Shown piece after piece: positions 34,415 to 43,843 of a stretch of 64,000 bases of DNA. How positions within the stretch are numbered: the first letter of the stretch is position 1; every line of letters starts with the position of its first letter. The notes beneath the pieces are model-generated. The model did no database searches, was not told the DNA's origin, and saw only the letters and a list, made by a program, of their open reading frames with translations. The stretch is taken from the NCBI RefSeq assembly GCF_900112025.1, contig NZ_FOKL01000004.1, positions 445,344 through 509,343 of the forward strand, given 5' to 3'. The DNA is from Janthinobacterium sp. 344 (GTDB taxonomy: Bacteria > Pseudomonadota > Gammaproteobacteria > Burkholderiales > Burkholderiaceae_D). The position numbers and the translations under genes are program-made.

Positions 34415-36358
34415 TTACTTGCTGTCTTTGACTTCCTTGAAGTCGGCATCGACAACGTCGTCCTGCTTGGCGCCTGCGTCCGATGCGCCAGCAGCTTGCT
34501 GTGCACCTTCCGCGCCGCCGGCAGCTTGCTGCGCTTGCATGTCGGCGTACATTTTTTCGCCCAGTTTCTGCGATGCGGTCGACAGTGCTTCCACCTTGGC
34601 GTCGATCTCAGCCTTGTCGCCGGCCTTGATGCTTGCTTCCAGGTCGGTGATTGCCGCTTCGATCTTCTCTTTCTCGCCCGCTTCCAGCTTGTCGCCGTAT
34701 TCGGTCAAGGATTTCCGGGTCGAGTGTACCAGAGCATCGGCCTGGTTGCGCGACTCGGCCAATTCTTTGACCTTCTTGTCTTCTTCCGCGTTCAACTCGG
34801 CGTCCTTGACCATCTTCTGGATTTCAGCCTCGGTCAAGCCGGAATTGGCCTTGATCGTGATCTTGTTTTCCTTGCCGGTGGCCTTGTCTTTCGCGCCGAC
34901 ATGCAAGATGCCGTTGGCGTCGATGTCGAAGGTCACTTCGATCTGTGGCGTACCACGCGATGCTGGCGGGATGCCTTCCAGATTGAACTCGCCCAGAGCC
35001 TTGTTGCCGGCGGCGATTTCGCGCTCACCCTGGAAGACCTTGATGGTCACCGCAGGCTGGTTGTCGTCGGCCGTCGAGAATACCTGGCTGAACTTGGTCG
35101 GAATCGTCGTGTTTTTGTGGATCATCTTGGTCATCACGCCGCCCAGGGTTTCAATACCCAGGGACAGAGGGGTGACGTCCAGCAACAGCAAGTCCTTGCG
35201 TTCGCCCGACAGGACCGAACCCTGGATCGCTGCGCCCACGGCGACGGCTTCGTCCGGATTCACGTCCTTGCGTGGATCCTTGCCGAAGAATTCCTTCACT
35301 TTTTCCTGCACCTTCGGCATACGCGTCATACCGCCGACCAGGATGATGTCATCGATGTCCGACACTTTCACGCCAGCATCTTTGATAGCGATGCGGCATG
35401 GTTCCATCGTGGCCGTGATCAGCTCTTCCACCAGCGACTCCAGCTTGGCGCGGGTCATCTTCAGGTTCAAGTGGACCGGCGCGCCATTCGCCATGGCGAT
35501 GTACGGCTCGTTGATCTCGGTCTGTTGCGACGACGACAATTCGATCTTCGCGCGCTCGGCCGATGCCTTGATGCGCTGCAGAGCGATCGGATCTTTTTTC
35601 AGATCGATGCCGTTGATCTTCTTGAACTCGTCGATGATGTAATCGATGACGCGCTGGTCGAAGTCTTCGCCGCCCAGGAAGGTGTCGCCGTTGGTCGACA
35701 GCACTTCAAATTGTTTCTCGCCATCCACATCGGCGATTTCGATGATCGACACGTCGAACGTACCGCCACCCAAGTCATACACGGCGATTTTACGGTCGCC
35801 TTTTTCAGCCTTGTCCAGGCCGAACGCCAGCGCTGCCGCGGTTGGCTCGTTGATGATGCGCTTGACGTCCAGGCCAGCGATACGGCCGGCATCCTTGGTC
35901 GCTTGACGCTGCGAGTCGTTGAAGTACGCAGGCACGGTGATGACGGCTTCGGTGACTTCTTCACCGAGGTAGTCTTCCGCCGTTTTCTTCATCTTGCGCA
36001 GGACTTCAGCCGAAATTTGTGGCGGCGCCAGTTTTTTGTCGCGTACGCCGATCCATGCATCGCCGTTGTCGGCTTTCATGATTTGGTACGGCATCAGCGC
36101 GATGTCTTTTTGTACTTCTTTTTCGTCGAACTTGCGACCGATCAGACGCTTCACTGCGTACAGCGTGTTTTTCGGGTTGGTCACAGCCTGGCGTTTCGCC
36201 GGTGCGCCGACGAGAATTTCGCCATCTTCTTGATAAGCAATAATCGATGGCGTCGTGCGTGCGCCTTCAGCGTTTTCGATTACCTTTGGTTGACCGTTTT
36301 CCATGATGGAAACGCAGGAATTCGTGGTTCCCAGATCGATACCGATAATTCTACCCAT
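34415..36358 (-). CDS. dnaK: Chaperone DnaK (Hsp70)
   Basis: This 647-residue ATP-dependent chaperone has the three Hsp70 signatures: [15 protein letters not shown] at residues 4-18, [16 protein letters not shown] near 195 and [14 protein letters not shown] near 340. The substrate-binding domain contains [18 protein letters not shown]. The C-terminal lid ends in an Ala/Gly/Gln-rich stretch and [13 protein letters not shown], the normal proteobacterial tail. AAAGGAAA precedes the ATG. It lies 91 bp after grpE in the same operon, driven by the sigma-32 promoter upstream of grpE. Confidence 0.99.
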   Translation of the reverse strand: MGRIIGIDLGTTNSCVSIMENGQPKVIENAEGARTTPSIIAYQEDGEILVGAPAKRQAVTNPKNTLYAVKRLIGRKFDEKEVQKDIALMPYQIMKADNGDAWIGVRDKKLAPPQISAEVLRKMKKTAEDYLGEEVTEAVITVPAYFNDSQRQATKDAGRIAGLDVKRIINEPTAAALAFGLDKAEKGDRKIAVYDLGGGTFDVSIIEIADVDGEKQFEVLSTNGDTFLGGEDFDQRVIDYIIDEFKKINGIDLKKDPIALQRIKASAERAKIELSSSQQTEINEPYIAMANGAPVHLNLKMTRAKLESLVEELITATMEPCRIAIKDAGVKVSDIDDIILVGGMTRMPKVQEKVKEFFGKDPRKDVNPDEAVAVGAAIQGSVLSGERKDLLLLDVTPLSLGIETLGGVMTKMIHKNTTIPTKFSQVFSTADDNQPAVTIKVFQGEREIAAGNKALGEFNLEGIPPASRGTPQIEVTFDIDANGILHVGAKDKATGKENKITIKANSGLTEAEIQKMVKDAELNAEEDKKVKELAESRNQADALVHSTRKSLTEYGDKLEAGEKEKIEAAITDLEASIKAGDKAEIDAKVEALSTASQKLGEKMYADMQAQQAAGGAEGAQQAAGASDAGAKQDDVVDADFKEVKDSK

Positions 36359-36449
36359 GATTTTTTTCCTTTTATTTGCTAGATTTCAGATGGTTCTTAT
36401 ATGTGGCAAAGCGGCATGGTTTCAAGGCTTGCTTGATGCCGCCCTCTGA

Positions 36450-36986
36450 TTATTTTGCTTGCGCGGTCGTCACAATGGCTGGACGCAGCAGGCGGTCCGC
36501 AATCATATAGCCCTTTTGCAAGACTGATACGATGGTATTGGCTTCCTGCTCCGCCGGCACCACGGCAACTGCCTGATGCTTCATCGGATCGAGCTTCTCG
36601 CCCTGCACTGGCAGCACTTCCACCAGGCGGTTGCGCTCAAACGCGGCGTTCAGCTGCTTCAGGGTCATCTCGACGCCTTCCTTCAGCGACTCGATCGTCG
36701 GTGCTTCCACCGTCAGCGCCGTTTCCAGGCTGTCTTTGACGGGCACCATGGCCTCGGCAAAGCTTTCCACTGCGAATTTATGCGCTTTAGCAACATCTTC
36801 CTGCGCGCGGCGGCGGATATTTTCTCCATCGGCCTTGGCGCGCATGAAGGCATCGTGCATTTCTGCCAGACGCGCTTCGGTACTCGCCAGCTGCTCTTCC
36901 AAAGTAGGCTCTGCGGGAGTCGATGGAGCGTTCGCCGTGGCGTCCGCTTGCGGATTAGGTACAGCTTGGTTTTCCTGATCTTGCAT
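36450..36986 (-). CDS. grpE: Nucleotide exchange factor GrpE
   Basis: This 178-residue co-chaperone releases ADP from DnaK. The disordered Ala/Pro/Thr-rich N-terminus (1-28) is followed by a long coiled coil (about 30-90, with [22 protein letters not shown]). The C-terminal beta domain carries the family signature [21 protein letters not shown]. Length is normal. TAGGAG precedes the ATG, and a consensus sigma-32 promoter lies about 70-95 bp upstream. It is the first gene of grpE-dnaK-dnaJ. Confidence 0.97.
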   Translation of the reverse strand: MQDQENQAVPNPQADATANAPSTPAEPTLEEQLASTEARLAEMHDAFMRAKADGENIRRRAQEDVAKAHKFAVESFAEAMVPVKDSLETALTVEAPTIESLKEGVEMTLKQLNAAFERNRLVEVLPVQGEKLDPMKHQAVAVVPAEQEANTIVSVLQKGYMIADRLLRPAIVTTAQAK

Positions 36987-37052
36987 CTAGAAAGCTCCTA
37001 CAATCAATGGCTTAATTAAGTTAGTCTATACATCTTTACAACACTAACCGGC

Positions 37053-37080
37053 AGATGGGGCTATATCCTACTGTTTCAAG
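37053..37080 (-). promoter_or_regulatory. Sigma-32 (heat-shock) promoter of grpE-dnaK-dnaJ
   Basis: On the minus strand CTTGAAA (37080-37074) and CCCCATCT (37060-37053) are separated by 13 bp. Both match the RpoH consensus CTTGAAA / CCCCATnT at every specified position, and the spacing is in range. The predicted transcript start is near 37046, about 60 nt before the grpE ATG. Confidence 0.9.
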
Positions 37081-37297
37081 GGGTATCGGCGCGAGCGCCA
37101 AGGTTTATGTCAGCCAATGTTACAGCTTATTACAAATCACTTCCCGTTTCGCGCAGCGAGCCGTGCGCGCCCTATGACCTGGACCCTTTGCTACAGCCGG
37201 CATCCCCAGCGAAGCCGGCATTCTACCAGCCCCGCCGACGCCATCGCCACTGACAGTGTTGCTATTTAGTAAGTTACTTGCTCGGGCCAGACATGAC

Positions 37298-37319
37298 AAA
37301 GCCGCGCAAGCGCGGCTTT
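37298..37319 (-). terminator. Terminator after hemH, flanked by 10-bp direct repeats
   Basis: AAAGCCGCGC and GCGCGGCTTT form a near-continuous 10-bp dyad with two central A residues, 22 bp beyond the hemH stop. It is flanked on both sides by the direct repeat ACATGACAAA (37291-37300 and 37320-37329). The AAA/TTT arm ends give a short U-run on the minus-strand transcript. Confidence 0.65.
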
Positions 37320-37341
37320 ACATGACAAAACAATAGGACGC

Positions 37342-38451
37342 CTAATTCGTCGCGCCCAAGGCCAGGGCCGCCGCGCGGGCTTGCTCGCCCGCCTGCCCGT
37401 CGGCCGCCCGCTGCGCCGCCGTCTTCATCGTCGGCCAACCGATCATGTGCTGCTCGGCAATTTCCGCCAGGCCCGCGATCCACTTGGGCGTTTCGTTCAA
37501 GCAAGCAATGTAATGGAAGTGCTGGCCGCCGGCCGCCTCGAAATCATGCTTGGCTTCCATGGCGATCTCTTCCAATGTTTCCAGGCAATCGCTGGTAAAG
37601 CCCGGGCACAGCAGGTCGACGCGCTTGACGCCCTGCTGCGCCAGCGCCACCAGGGTGGGCGCCGTATATGGCTGCAGCCATTCCGCCTTGCCAAAGCGCG
37701 ACTGGAAGGTCACGACATATTGGTCCTTGTTTAATTTCAACTTTTCCGCCAGCAGGCGCGCCGTCTTCAGGCACTGGCAGTGATACGGGTCGCCCAGCAG
37801 CAAAGTGCGCTTGGGCACGCCATGAAAGCTCATCACCAGTTTTTCCGGCCGGCCATGCGCTTCCCAGTGGTTCAGCACGCAATCGCGCAAGGCATCGATA
37901 TACGTGTCGTGTTCGTGATACTGCTTGATGAAGCGCAGTTCCGGCACATTGCGCACCGTGGCGTAATGGCTGAACACGGCGTCGTAGATGGACGCCGTCG
38001 TCGTGCCCGAATATTGTGGGTAGGCAGGCAGGATGACGATGCGCTCGCACCCCTCGCTTTTCAGCCGGGCCAGCACCTCGGGCAAGGAGGGCGAACCGTA
38101 GCGCATGGCCATGGCCACCGTCACGCCATCATGGCCCCGCTCGGCCAGCGCGCCGGCCAGCAATTTCGCCTGCTGTTGCGTATGCACTTTCAGGGGCGAG
38201 CCGTCGCGCGTCCAGATCGACGCGTACTTCTTGGCCGACTGGCCAGAGCGGAAGGGCAAGATGATCAGATTCAGGATGAACCACCAGACGGCGCGGGGAA
38301 TCTCCACCACGCGCGGGTCCGACAGAAATTGCTTCAGGTAACGCCGCACGGCCGACGTGGTCGGTGCATCGGGCGTGCCCAGGTTGACCAGCACCACGGC
38401 GCTGCGATCGATGCTGCCATGCGTGTACGGCGGTTCTGTTTGAAATGACAT
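37342..38451 (-). CDS. hemH: Ferrochelatase
   Basis: This 369-residue enzyme inserts Fe2+ into protoporphyrin IX, the last step of protohaem synthesis. The N-terminus has VVLVNLGTPDAPTTSAVRRYL. The ferrochelatase signature region LVMSFHGVPKRTLLLGDPYHCQC holds the catalytic His, and PGFTSDCLETLEEIAMEAK carries the acidic proton-transfer residues. Length is usual. GAAGAG precedes the ATG, and a perfect TATAAT lies about 40 bp upstream (38491-38496, minus strand) without an obvious -35 at 17 bp. It is a separate unit between recN and grpE. Confidence 0.97.
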   Translation of the reverse strand: MSFQTEPPYTHGSIDRSAVVLVNLGTPDAPTTSAVRRYLKQFLSDPRVVEIPRAVWWFILNLIILPFRSGQSAKKYASIWTRDGSPLKVHTQQQAKLLAGALAERGHDGVTVAMAMRYGSPSLPEVLARLKSEGCERIVILPAYPQYSGTTTASIYDAVFSHYATVRNVPELRFIKQYHEHDTYIDALRDCVLNHWEAHGRPEKLVMSFHGVPKRTLLLGDPYHCQCLKTARLLAEKLKLNKDQYVVTFQSRFGKAEWLQPYTAPTLVALAQQGVKRVDLLCPGFTSDCLETLEEIAMEAKHDFEAAGGQHFHYIACLNETPKWIAGLAEIAEQHMIGWPTMKTAAQRAADGQAGEQARAAALALGATN

Positions 38452-38555
38452 GAAGACTCTTCGAAGGCGTTGGAGGGATTAGTCGACCATTATAGTTACA
38501 TTGAGTCAACATCGGGAAAGATGGATGTCGATGCAATTCACCCATAGCAAAAGCT

Positions 38556-38621
38556 GGGGTCAGTCACTGCGTGATCGCAATGCGCTCCACTGGAACGCAT
38601 TGCCCCGACGGGTCTGACCCC
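38556..38621. repeat. Compound palindromic element, copy 3 (expanded form)
   Basis: Outer arms GGGGTCAG (38556-38563) and CTGACCCC (38614-38621) match the ends of the 27-bp palindrome near puuC. They enclose a second stem, GCAATGCG (38577-38584) with CGCATTGC (38596-38603). Like the other copies it starts shortly (21 bp) beyond the stop of a minus-strand gene, here recN. It may be a related element with an inserted hairpin. Confidence 0.65.
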
Positions 38622-38641
38622 GGTCTGCCCCCAGCCATGAA

Positions 38642-40309
38642 TCAAATCGCCAGCAATTCGCGTGCATGCTTGCGCGTGGTGGCCGTGATTTCCAGGCCGC
38701 CCAGCATGCGCGCCACCTCTTCCACGCGGGCCTTGGCGTCGAGCATGTCGATGCGCGATGCCGTCTTGCCGTTGTCGAGGGTGCTTTTTGCCACTTGAAA
38801 ATGCTGGTTCGCCTGGCTGGCCACCTGCGGCAAGTGGGTGACGCACAGCACTTGCCGCCCTTGTCCCAGGCGTTTCAGCAGCCGGCCCACCACTTCGGCG
38901 ACGGCACCGCCGATGCCGCTGTCGACTTCGTCGAAGATCAGGGTCGGCGTGGTGGTGGCGTGCGAGGTGATGACGGAAATGGCCAGCGCGATGCGCGCCA
39001 GCTCGCCGCCGGACGCCACTTTCGCCAGCGAGCGCGGCGCCGTGCCCGCATGGCCGGCGACGAGAAACTCGACCTGCTCCAGGCCATGCGCGGCCGGTTC
39101 GCACGGATTCAGGGCAATCTCGAAACTGCCGCCCGTCATGCTCAGTTCCTGCATGGCGCGCGTGACGGCCTGGCCCAGCTCCAGCGCGGCGGCGCGGCGC
39201 GTGGCGGACAAGCGCTCGGCCACGCCGCGGTATTCCGCCTCGATCTTCGCTTCCTGGCGCAGCAAGCCTTCGATATCGGAAGCGTCGGCCAAATGCTGCA
39301 GCTTTTCCGACAGCTTGGCGTGTTCATCAGGCAGATCTTCCGGCGTGACGCGGAACTTGCGCGCCGTGCTGTGCATGGCCTCCATGCGCGCGTCGAGCTG
39401 GTGCAGCCGCTCCGGGTCCAGTTCGACACGGTCCAGGTAATTGTTCAAGGCGTACACGGATTCCTGCAGCTGGATGCGCGACGATTCGATCAGGTCGACG
39501 ATCGGCTGCAATTCCGCATCGACGGAGACCAGCTTGCCCAGCTTCTGGTTCAGGCCCGACAATTGCGACACGATGGGATGGTCTTCCGATTCGGAAATGA
39601 GCGACAAGGCTTCCTGCGCCCCTTCCAGCAGGCTGGCCGCATGCGACAGGCGGCTGTGCTCGTTGGTGATCTCCGTCCATTCGCCAGGCTTGGCGGCCAG
39701 CTTTTCCAGTTCGCCCACCTGCCATTCCAGGCGCTCGCGCTCGTACAGCACGTTGGCGGCGTTCGTCTCGAATTCCTCGCGCTGGCGCACCAGCGCGCGC
39801 CAGCGCTTGTGCAGCGCCGCCACCTGCCGCGCATCGTGCTCCGCGCCGGCTTCGCGCGCCGTCGCCTGGCCGTCGAGCAGGGCCCGCTGCGCCTCGCTTT
39901 TCAGCAGCGACTGGTGCGCGTGCTGGCCGTGGATGTCGACCAGCATGTCGCCCAGTTCGCGCAGCTGCGCGGCCGTGGCGGGGATGCCGTTGATATACGC
40001 CTTCGAGCGGCCCGCATTGTCGATCACGCGGCGCAGCAGGGCGCCGCCATCGTCGTTGGCGAATTCATTGGCCACCAGCCACGCCTGCGCCACCTCGCTG
40101 ACGGAAAAATCGGCCGTGATGTCGGCCTTGGCCGCGCCTTCGCGCACCACGCTGGCGTCGCCGCGGCCGCCCAGCGCCAGGGTCAGCGCATCGATGAGGA
40201 TGGACTTGCCGGCGCCCGTCTCGCCCGTCAGCACGCTGAAGCCAGCGGAAAATTCCAGTTCAATGGTATCGACAATGACAAAATCGCGGATGGACAGTGT
40301 ATGGAGCAT
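38642..40309 (-). CDS. recN: DNA repair protein RecN
   Basis: This is a 555-residue SMC-like ATPase for double-strand break repair. Walker A GETGAGKS occupies residues 29-36. Two coiled-coil arms flank a central hinge-like region (about 160-390). The signature and Walker B follow as KVASGGELARIALAIS and TLIFDEVDSGIGG, ending with QVLCVTHLPQVASQANQHF. It starts 48 bp after nadK, so it belongs to a nadK-recN operon whose promoter carries a LexA box, consistent with RecN being a classic SOS protein. Confidence 0.97.
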   Translation of the reverse strand: MLHTLSIRDFVIVDTIELEFSAGFSVLTGETGAGKSILIDALTLALGGRGDASVVREGAAKADITADFSVSEVAQAWLVANEFANDDGGALLRRVIDNAGRSKAYINGIPATAAQLRELGDMLVDIHGQHAHQSLLKSEAQRALLDGQATAREAGAEHDARQVAALHKRWRALVRQREEFETNAANVLYERERLEWQVGELEKLAAKPGEWTEITNEHSRLSHAASLLEGAQEALSLISESEDHPIVSQLSGLNQKLGKLVSVDAELQPIVDLIESSRIQLQESVYALNNYLDRVELDPERLHQLDARMEAMHSTARKFRVTPEDLPDEHAKLSEKLQHLADASDIEGLLRQEAKIEAEYRGVAERLSATRRAAALELGQAVTRAMQELSMTGGSFEIALNPCEPAAHGLEQVEFLVAGHAGTAPRSLAKVASGGELARIALAISVITSHATTTPTLIFDEVDSGIGGAVAEVVGRLLKRLGQGRQVLCVTHLPQVASQANQHFQVAKSTLDNGKTASRIDMLDAKARVEEVARMLGGLEITATTRKHARELLAI

Positions 40310-40357
40310 GGCTTCTGTGGTTAGGCGGCGCGCCGCGGGTTAGCGTGGAAAAAACTA

Positions 40358-41311
40358 TTAGCTGAGCTTGCCCTCGCCCGACGGGTACTCATTCCAGTGC
40401 AGTTTTTCACGCAGGGTGTTGTAGTAGCTCCACCCTTCCGGGTGCAGGAAGGTAATCGTGTGCGGCGAACGGCGAATGATGATGCGGTCTTGCTGGATCA
40501 GGCTGGCAAACGTCTGCATGTCGAAATTGACGCTGATATCGCGTCCGCGCACGATTTCCACCACGATCTGGCTGGAGTCGGGCAGGACGATGGGACGATT
40601 CGACAGCGCGTGCGGGGCGATGGGCACGAGCACGATGCCACCCAGAGTCGGGTGCAGCAGCGGGCCGCCGGCCGACAGCGAATACGCGGTCGACCCCGTC
40701 GGCGTGGAAATGATCAGGCCATCCGAACGCTGGTTGTACATGAAATGCCCATCGACTTCGACGCGCAGTTCGGCCATGCCGGCGCCGCCGCCGCGCGAGA
40801 CGACGACATCGTTGACGGCCAGTCCCACGTGGATCGACTCGCCGTCGCGCAGCACGCTGCCTTCAAGCAAGGTGCGGCGCTCGGCCTTGAAGCGCCCGCC
40901 GAGAATCTGCGCCAGGACAGGCAGCATACGCTCCAGCGGAATGTCCGTCATGAAGCCCAGCCGCCCTTGATTGATGCCGATCAAAGGAACGTCGAATGGC
41001 GCCAGCTGGCGGGCGATGCCCAGCATGGTGCCGTCGCCGCCCATGACGATGGCGCAATCGGCCGCGGCGCCGATTTCGGCGGGCGACATGGCGCGCACGC
41101 CGGGAAAATCGAGGTGCGCGGCCGTCTCCGCCTCGAACACGACGGTATGGCCCAGCACCTGCAAAAAATCAACGATGCTTTTGACGGGTTCGGCAATGCC
41201 GTCCGTATTCTGGCGCACGACCAGGGCGATGGTCTTGGCGCCCAGGTTGAACGGTTGTCCCGGGGCTGGCACATTGGCTGCTGGCGCTTCGGCGTGTTTT
41301 TCGGCGGGCAT
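40358..41311 (-). CDS. nadK: NAD kinase
   Basis: This 317-residue enzyme phosphorylates NAD to NADP. The catalytic GGDGT motif lies at residues 91-95 in [16 protein letters not shown], and the second conserved motif is [21 protein letters not shown]. An N-terminal extension of about 25 residues rich in Ala, Pro and Glu precedes the fold. The ATG at 41311 is chosen over an in-frame ATG at 41398 because the latter falls inside the LexA box and -10 region. It is the first gene of nadK-recN, which places NADP supply under SOS control. Confidence 0.95.
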   Translation of the reverse strand: MPAEKHAEAPAANVPAPGQPFNLGAKTIALVVRQNTDGIAEPVKSIVDFLQVLGHTVVFEAETAAHLDFPGVRAMSPAEIGAAADCAIVMGGDGTMLGIARQLAPFDVPLIGINQGRLGFMTDIPLERMLPVLAQILGGRFKAERRTLLEGSVLRDGESIHVGLAVNDVVVSRGGGAGMAELRVEVDGHFMYNQRSDGLIISTPTGSTAYSLSAGGPLLHPTLGGIVLVPIAPHALSNRPIVLPDSSQIVVEIVRGRDISVNFDMQTFASLIQQDRIIIRRSPHTITFLHPEGWSYYNTLREKLHWNEYPSGEGKLS

Positions 41312-41384
41312 ATCAATCTCGGTGGTGAATTCGGTGGCAAGTTGCCCCAGGCTGTCGCAATCCGCACGCCGGCATCGCATGATA

Positions 41385-41400
41385 CTGTATATATGCACAG
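41385..41400. promoter_or_regulatory. LexA (SOS) box of the nadK-recN operon
   Basis: CTGTATATATGCACAG fits the LexA consensus CTG-N10-CAG with an AT-rich core. It overlaps the -10 hexamer and predicted transcription start of the minus-strand promoter, 74 bp before the nadK ATG. That is an ideal position for repression. Confidence 0.88.
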
Positions 41401-41427
41401 TATAGTGCGGCTGCCGTGTGCCTGCAA
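41399..41427 (-). promoter_or_regulatory. Sigma-70 promoter of nadK-recN
   Basis: On the minus strand TTGCAG (41427-41422) and TATACT (41404-41399) are separated by exactly 17 bp. The -10 hexamer runs into the LexA box. The predicted start is near 41392, giving an untranslated leader of about 80 nt. Confidence 0.8.
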
Positions 41428-41576
41428 GGGGCGTTTATCAGTGTTGCCGCAGTGTAGCGCAGAAAAAGAATCGCCCGTGCGTGCGCCAGCGCTCCGTGCG
41501 ATGACAAATCCCCTTGCATGGGCACCGTGGCAACGGGACACTGGCAGCACGTGATTCTTTTCCCTCAGGAGGCCAT

Positions 41577-41843
41577 ATGGTTACCCAGCACAGCGAGCGC
41601 AAGATCAATACCGATGAAAAAGTCAAAAATGACGGCGTCGACCGCCTGCCGCACGAACGCGATGAGTCGCCCGACGCGCAAAACGTGCGCCCGCGCAAGG
41701 TGATGCAGCAGGCCGCCAGCGACCTGGAGCAGGGACTGGTCGACACGGACAGGCATGCCCAGCCCGGCGTGGAAAAGGTCAAGCCCGCCGCACCGCAACA
41801 GGCCCGTCCCGACGCGCAACTGGAACCAAAGAAGGCGCGCTGA
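41577..41843 (+). CDS. Small highly charged protein of unknown function
   Basis: This encodes 88 residues with no membrane segment, cysteine or recognisable domain. About a third of the residues are Asp, Glu, Lys or Arg, and the second half is rich in Pro, Ala and Gln, so it is probably disordered. The central [14 protein letters not shown] and [15 protein letters not shown] are the most motif-like parts. TCAGGAGG lies 4-5 bp before the ATG at 41577, a strong start. It stands alone between the SOS promoter of nadK and a secreted dehydrogenase gene. A stress-protectant role is only a guess. Confidence 0.75.
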   Translation: MVTQHSERKINTDEKVKNDGVDRLPHERDESPDAQNVRPRKVMQQAASDLEQGLVDTDRHAQPGVEKVKPAAPQQARPDAQLEPKKAR

Positions 41844-41907
41844 GTCCAACTGTCACGCACCGCTACCCGTACTGCGAATGCGCACTGGTACTATTCCGGA
41901 GTACGCC

Positions 41908-43218
41908 ATGCCCCGCTACGTCTGTTCATTCCTGTTGGCCGCTGTTGGCAGCGCCTCGATCGCCCAGGCCCAGGCGCCCGCCATGCCCGTCGGTTTCGGC
42001 CCGCAGCCGGTATTGCCGGCGCCGGAGACGCAACTGATTCCCACCGTCAACGTCGCTCCCGTGCAGCGCTGGACGGCCGCGCAGCGTCCCTTCGTCGCGG
42101 CCGGCCTGGCCATCCAGGCGTATGCGCGCGACCTCGACCATCCGCGTTGGCTGTATGTCTTGCCGAATGGCGACGTGCTCGTGGCGGAAACGAATGCGCC
42201 ACCGAAACCGGACGATAGCAAGGGCATCAAGGGCGCGATCATGCAGATGCAGATGAAAAAAGCCGGCGCCGCCACGCCCAGCGCCAACCGCATCACCCTC
42301 TTGCGCGGCATGGATGGCAACGGCGTGGCGCAGACGCGCAGCGTCTTCCTGCAAGGCTTGCATTCGCCGTTCGGCATGGCCCTGGTCGGCAAGGAGCTGT
42401 ATGTCGCCAATGCCGATGCGCTGCTGCGCTTCCCCTACGAGGAAGGACAGACGGCCATCACGGCACCGGGCACCAAGGTGATGGATTTGCCGGGCGGCCC
42501 CATCAATCACCACTGGACCAAGAACGTCATCGCCAGCCCCGATGGCAAGTTTTTATATGTTTCCGTCGGTTCCAACAGCAACGTGGGCGAGAACGGCATG
42601 TCGGCCGAAGATGGCCGTGCCGCCATCTGGCGCTTCGAGCGCGCGACGGGCAAGGCGCGCGTGTATGCGACGGGCTTGCGCAATCCGAATGGCATGGGCT
42701 GGGAGCCGAAGACGAACACCCTGTGGACAGCCGTCAACGAGCGTGATGAGCTGGGCAATGACCTCGTGCCCGACTACATGACCTCGGTCAAGGATGGCGC
42801 ATTCTACGGCTGGCCCTACAGTTATTTCGGCCAGCACGTCGATGCGCGCGTGAAGCCGCCGCAACCGGGCCTGGTGGCCAGGGCCGTCGCGCCCGACTAC
42901 GCGCTGGGCGCGCACACGGCATCGCTGGGCCTGGCGTTTTATACCGGCACACTGCTGCCGGAGCGTTATCGGGACGGCGTCTTCATCGGCCAGCATGGTT
43001 CGTGGAATCGCAAGCCGTTCAGCGGCTATAAAGTCATCTTCGTGCCCTTCGCCAATGGCGTCCCCAGCGGTCCGCCACAGGACGTGGTCAGCGGTTTCCT
43101 GGACAAGGACGGCCATGCGCAGGGGCGCCCCGTCGGCGTGGCCATCGACAAGGCCGGCGCCTTGCTGGTGGCGGACGATGTGGGCAATGTCATCTGGCGC
43201 GTGGCGCCGGCCCGCTGA
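41908..43218 (+). CDS. Sorbosone dehydrogenase-family (PQQ-type sugar dehydrogenase) protein
   Basis: This is a 436-residue secreted protein. A signal peptide (about 1-22, cleaved near AQAQA) precedes a six-bladed beta-propeller like soluble glucose/sorbosone dehydrogenases. Family features include [20 protein letters not shown], a Lys-rich MQMQMKKAG insert, [18 protein letters not shown] and [44 protein letters not shown] near the C-terminus resembles the cofactor-site region. Whether PQQ is actually bound cannot be told from sequence alone. It is monocistronic or weakly linked to the small charged gene 64 bp upstream. Confidence 0.85.
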   Translation: MPRYVCSFLLAAVGSASIAQAQAPAMPVGFGPQPVLPAPETQLIPTVNVAPVQRWTAAQRPFVAAGLAIQAYARDLDHPRWLYVLPNGDVLVAETNAPPKPDDSKGIKGAIMQMQMKKAGAATPSANRITLLRGMDGNGVAQTRSVFLQGLHSPFGMALVGKELYVANADALLRFPYEEGQTAITAPGTKVMDLPGGPINHHWTKNVIASPDGKFLYVSVGSNSNVGENGMSAEDGRAAIWRFERATGKARVYATGLRNPNGMGWEPKTNTLWTAVNERDELGNDLVPDYMTSVKDGAFYGWPYSYFGQHVDARVKPPQPGLVARAVAPDYALGAHTASLGLAFYTGTLLPERYRDGVFIGQHGSWNRKPFSGYKVIFVPFANGVPSGPPQDVVSGFLDKDGHAQGRPVGVAIDKAGALLVADDVGNVIWRVAPAR

Positions 43219-43306
43219 GCCCCATCCCCCACAGTGTGGCGCAACGAACGGAAGCGCGAAGGGGGGACGTGCATGATGGACTCTCGAACCACGCAAGGAG
43301 GACATC

Positions 43307-43729
43307 ATGAAAAAAACAGCATCGGCCGTCTGGAGTGGCGGCTTGAAAGACGGCAAGGGTTTTATTTCGACCCAAAGCGGCGCGCTCGACAATGTGGCGT
43401 ATGGCTTCAATACGCGCTTCGAAGACGGCCCCGGCAGCAACCCGGAAGAACTGATCGGCGCGGCCCACGCGGCCTGCTTCACCATGGCCCTGTCCGGCCA
43501 GCTGGGCGAGGCGGGCATGCGCGCCACGGCCCTGAAGACCACGGCGGAAGTGACCCTGGAAAAAATCGATGACAGCTATGCCATCACGGCGGTCCACCTG
43601 ACGCTGGTGGCGACCATTCCTGGCGCCACCGACCAGGCATTCCAGGAGGCGGCGCTGCGCGCCAAGCTGGGTTGCCCCGTGTCCAAACTGCTGGCCACGG
43701 AAATCACGCTGGACGCCCATCTGGAATAA
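43307..43729 (+). CDS. osmC: OsmC-family peroxiredoxin
   Basis: This is a 140-residue thiol peroxidase that reduces organic hydroperoxides. The two catalytic cysteines are Cys57 in GAAHAACFTMALSG and Cys123 in KLGCPVSKLLA; the N-terminal Arg-containing strand region is FNTRFEDGPGSNPEEL. The length matches E. coli OsmC. CAAGGAGG lies 6 bp before the ATG. It stands 88 bp downstream of the sorbosone dehydrogenase gene and 114 bp before gloA, both on the same strand; all three fit oxidative or carbonyl stress. Confidence 0.93.
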   Translation: MKKTASAVWSGGLKDGKGFISTQSGALDNVAYGFNTRFEDGPGSNPEELIGAAHAACFTMALSGQLGEAGMRATALKTTAEVTLEKIDDSYAITAVHLTLVATIPGATDQAFQEAALRAKLGCPVSKLLATEITLDAHLE

Positions 43730-43843
43730 TGCCGGCACGCCGTCCGCTGCTGTCCGATCACGGGATGGCAGGGGCGGTCTCGGCACGAAAGCCGTAAAAC
43801 GCATAAAATCCTGCCATTCCCCTCTTATCATCAAGGATTTACG

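Larger units (their letters stand above)
36987..37341. other. 355-bp intergenic region between grpE and hemH
   Basis: No coding sequence is supported here. It holds the grpE sigma-32 promoter, an untranslated leader of about 60 nt, and the hemH terminator at its far end. No CIRCE repeat (TTAGCACTC with its inverted partner) is seen, so HrcA control at this promoter is unlikely. Confidence 0.8.

Noticed and set aside
36987-37341. CIRCE/HrcA control of grpE-dnaK-dnaJ
   Set aside because: No TTAGCACTC-type inverted repeat was found, and the only clear promoter is sigma-32.
41312-41398. Upstream nadK start at 41398
   Set aside because: That ATG lies within the LexA box and the -10 region, so it cannot be in the transcript start expected from the promoter.
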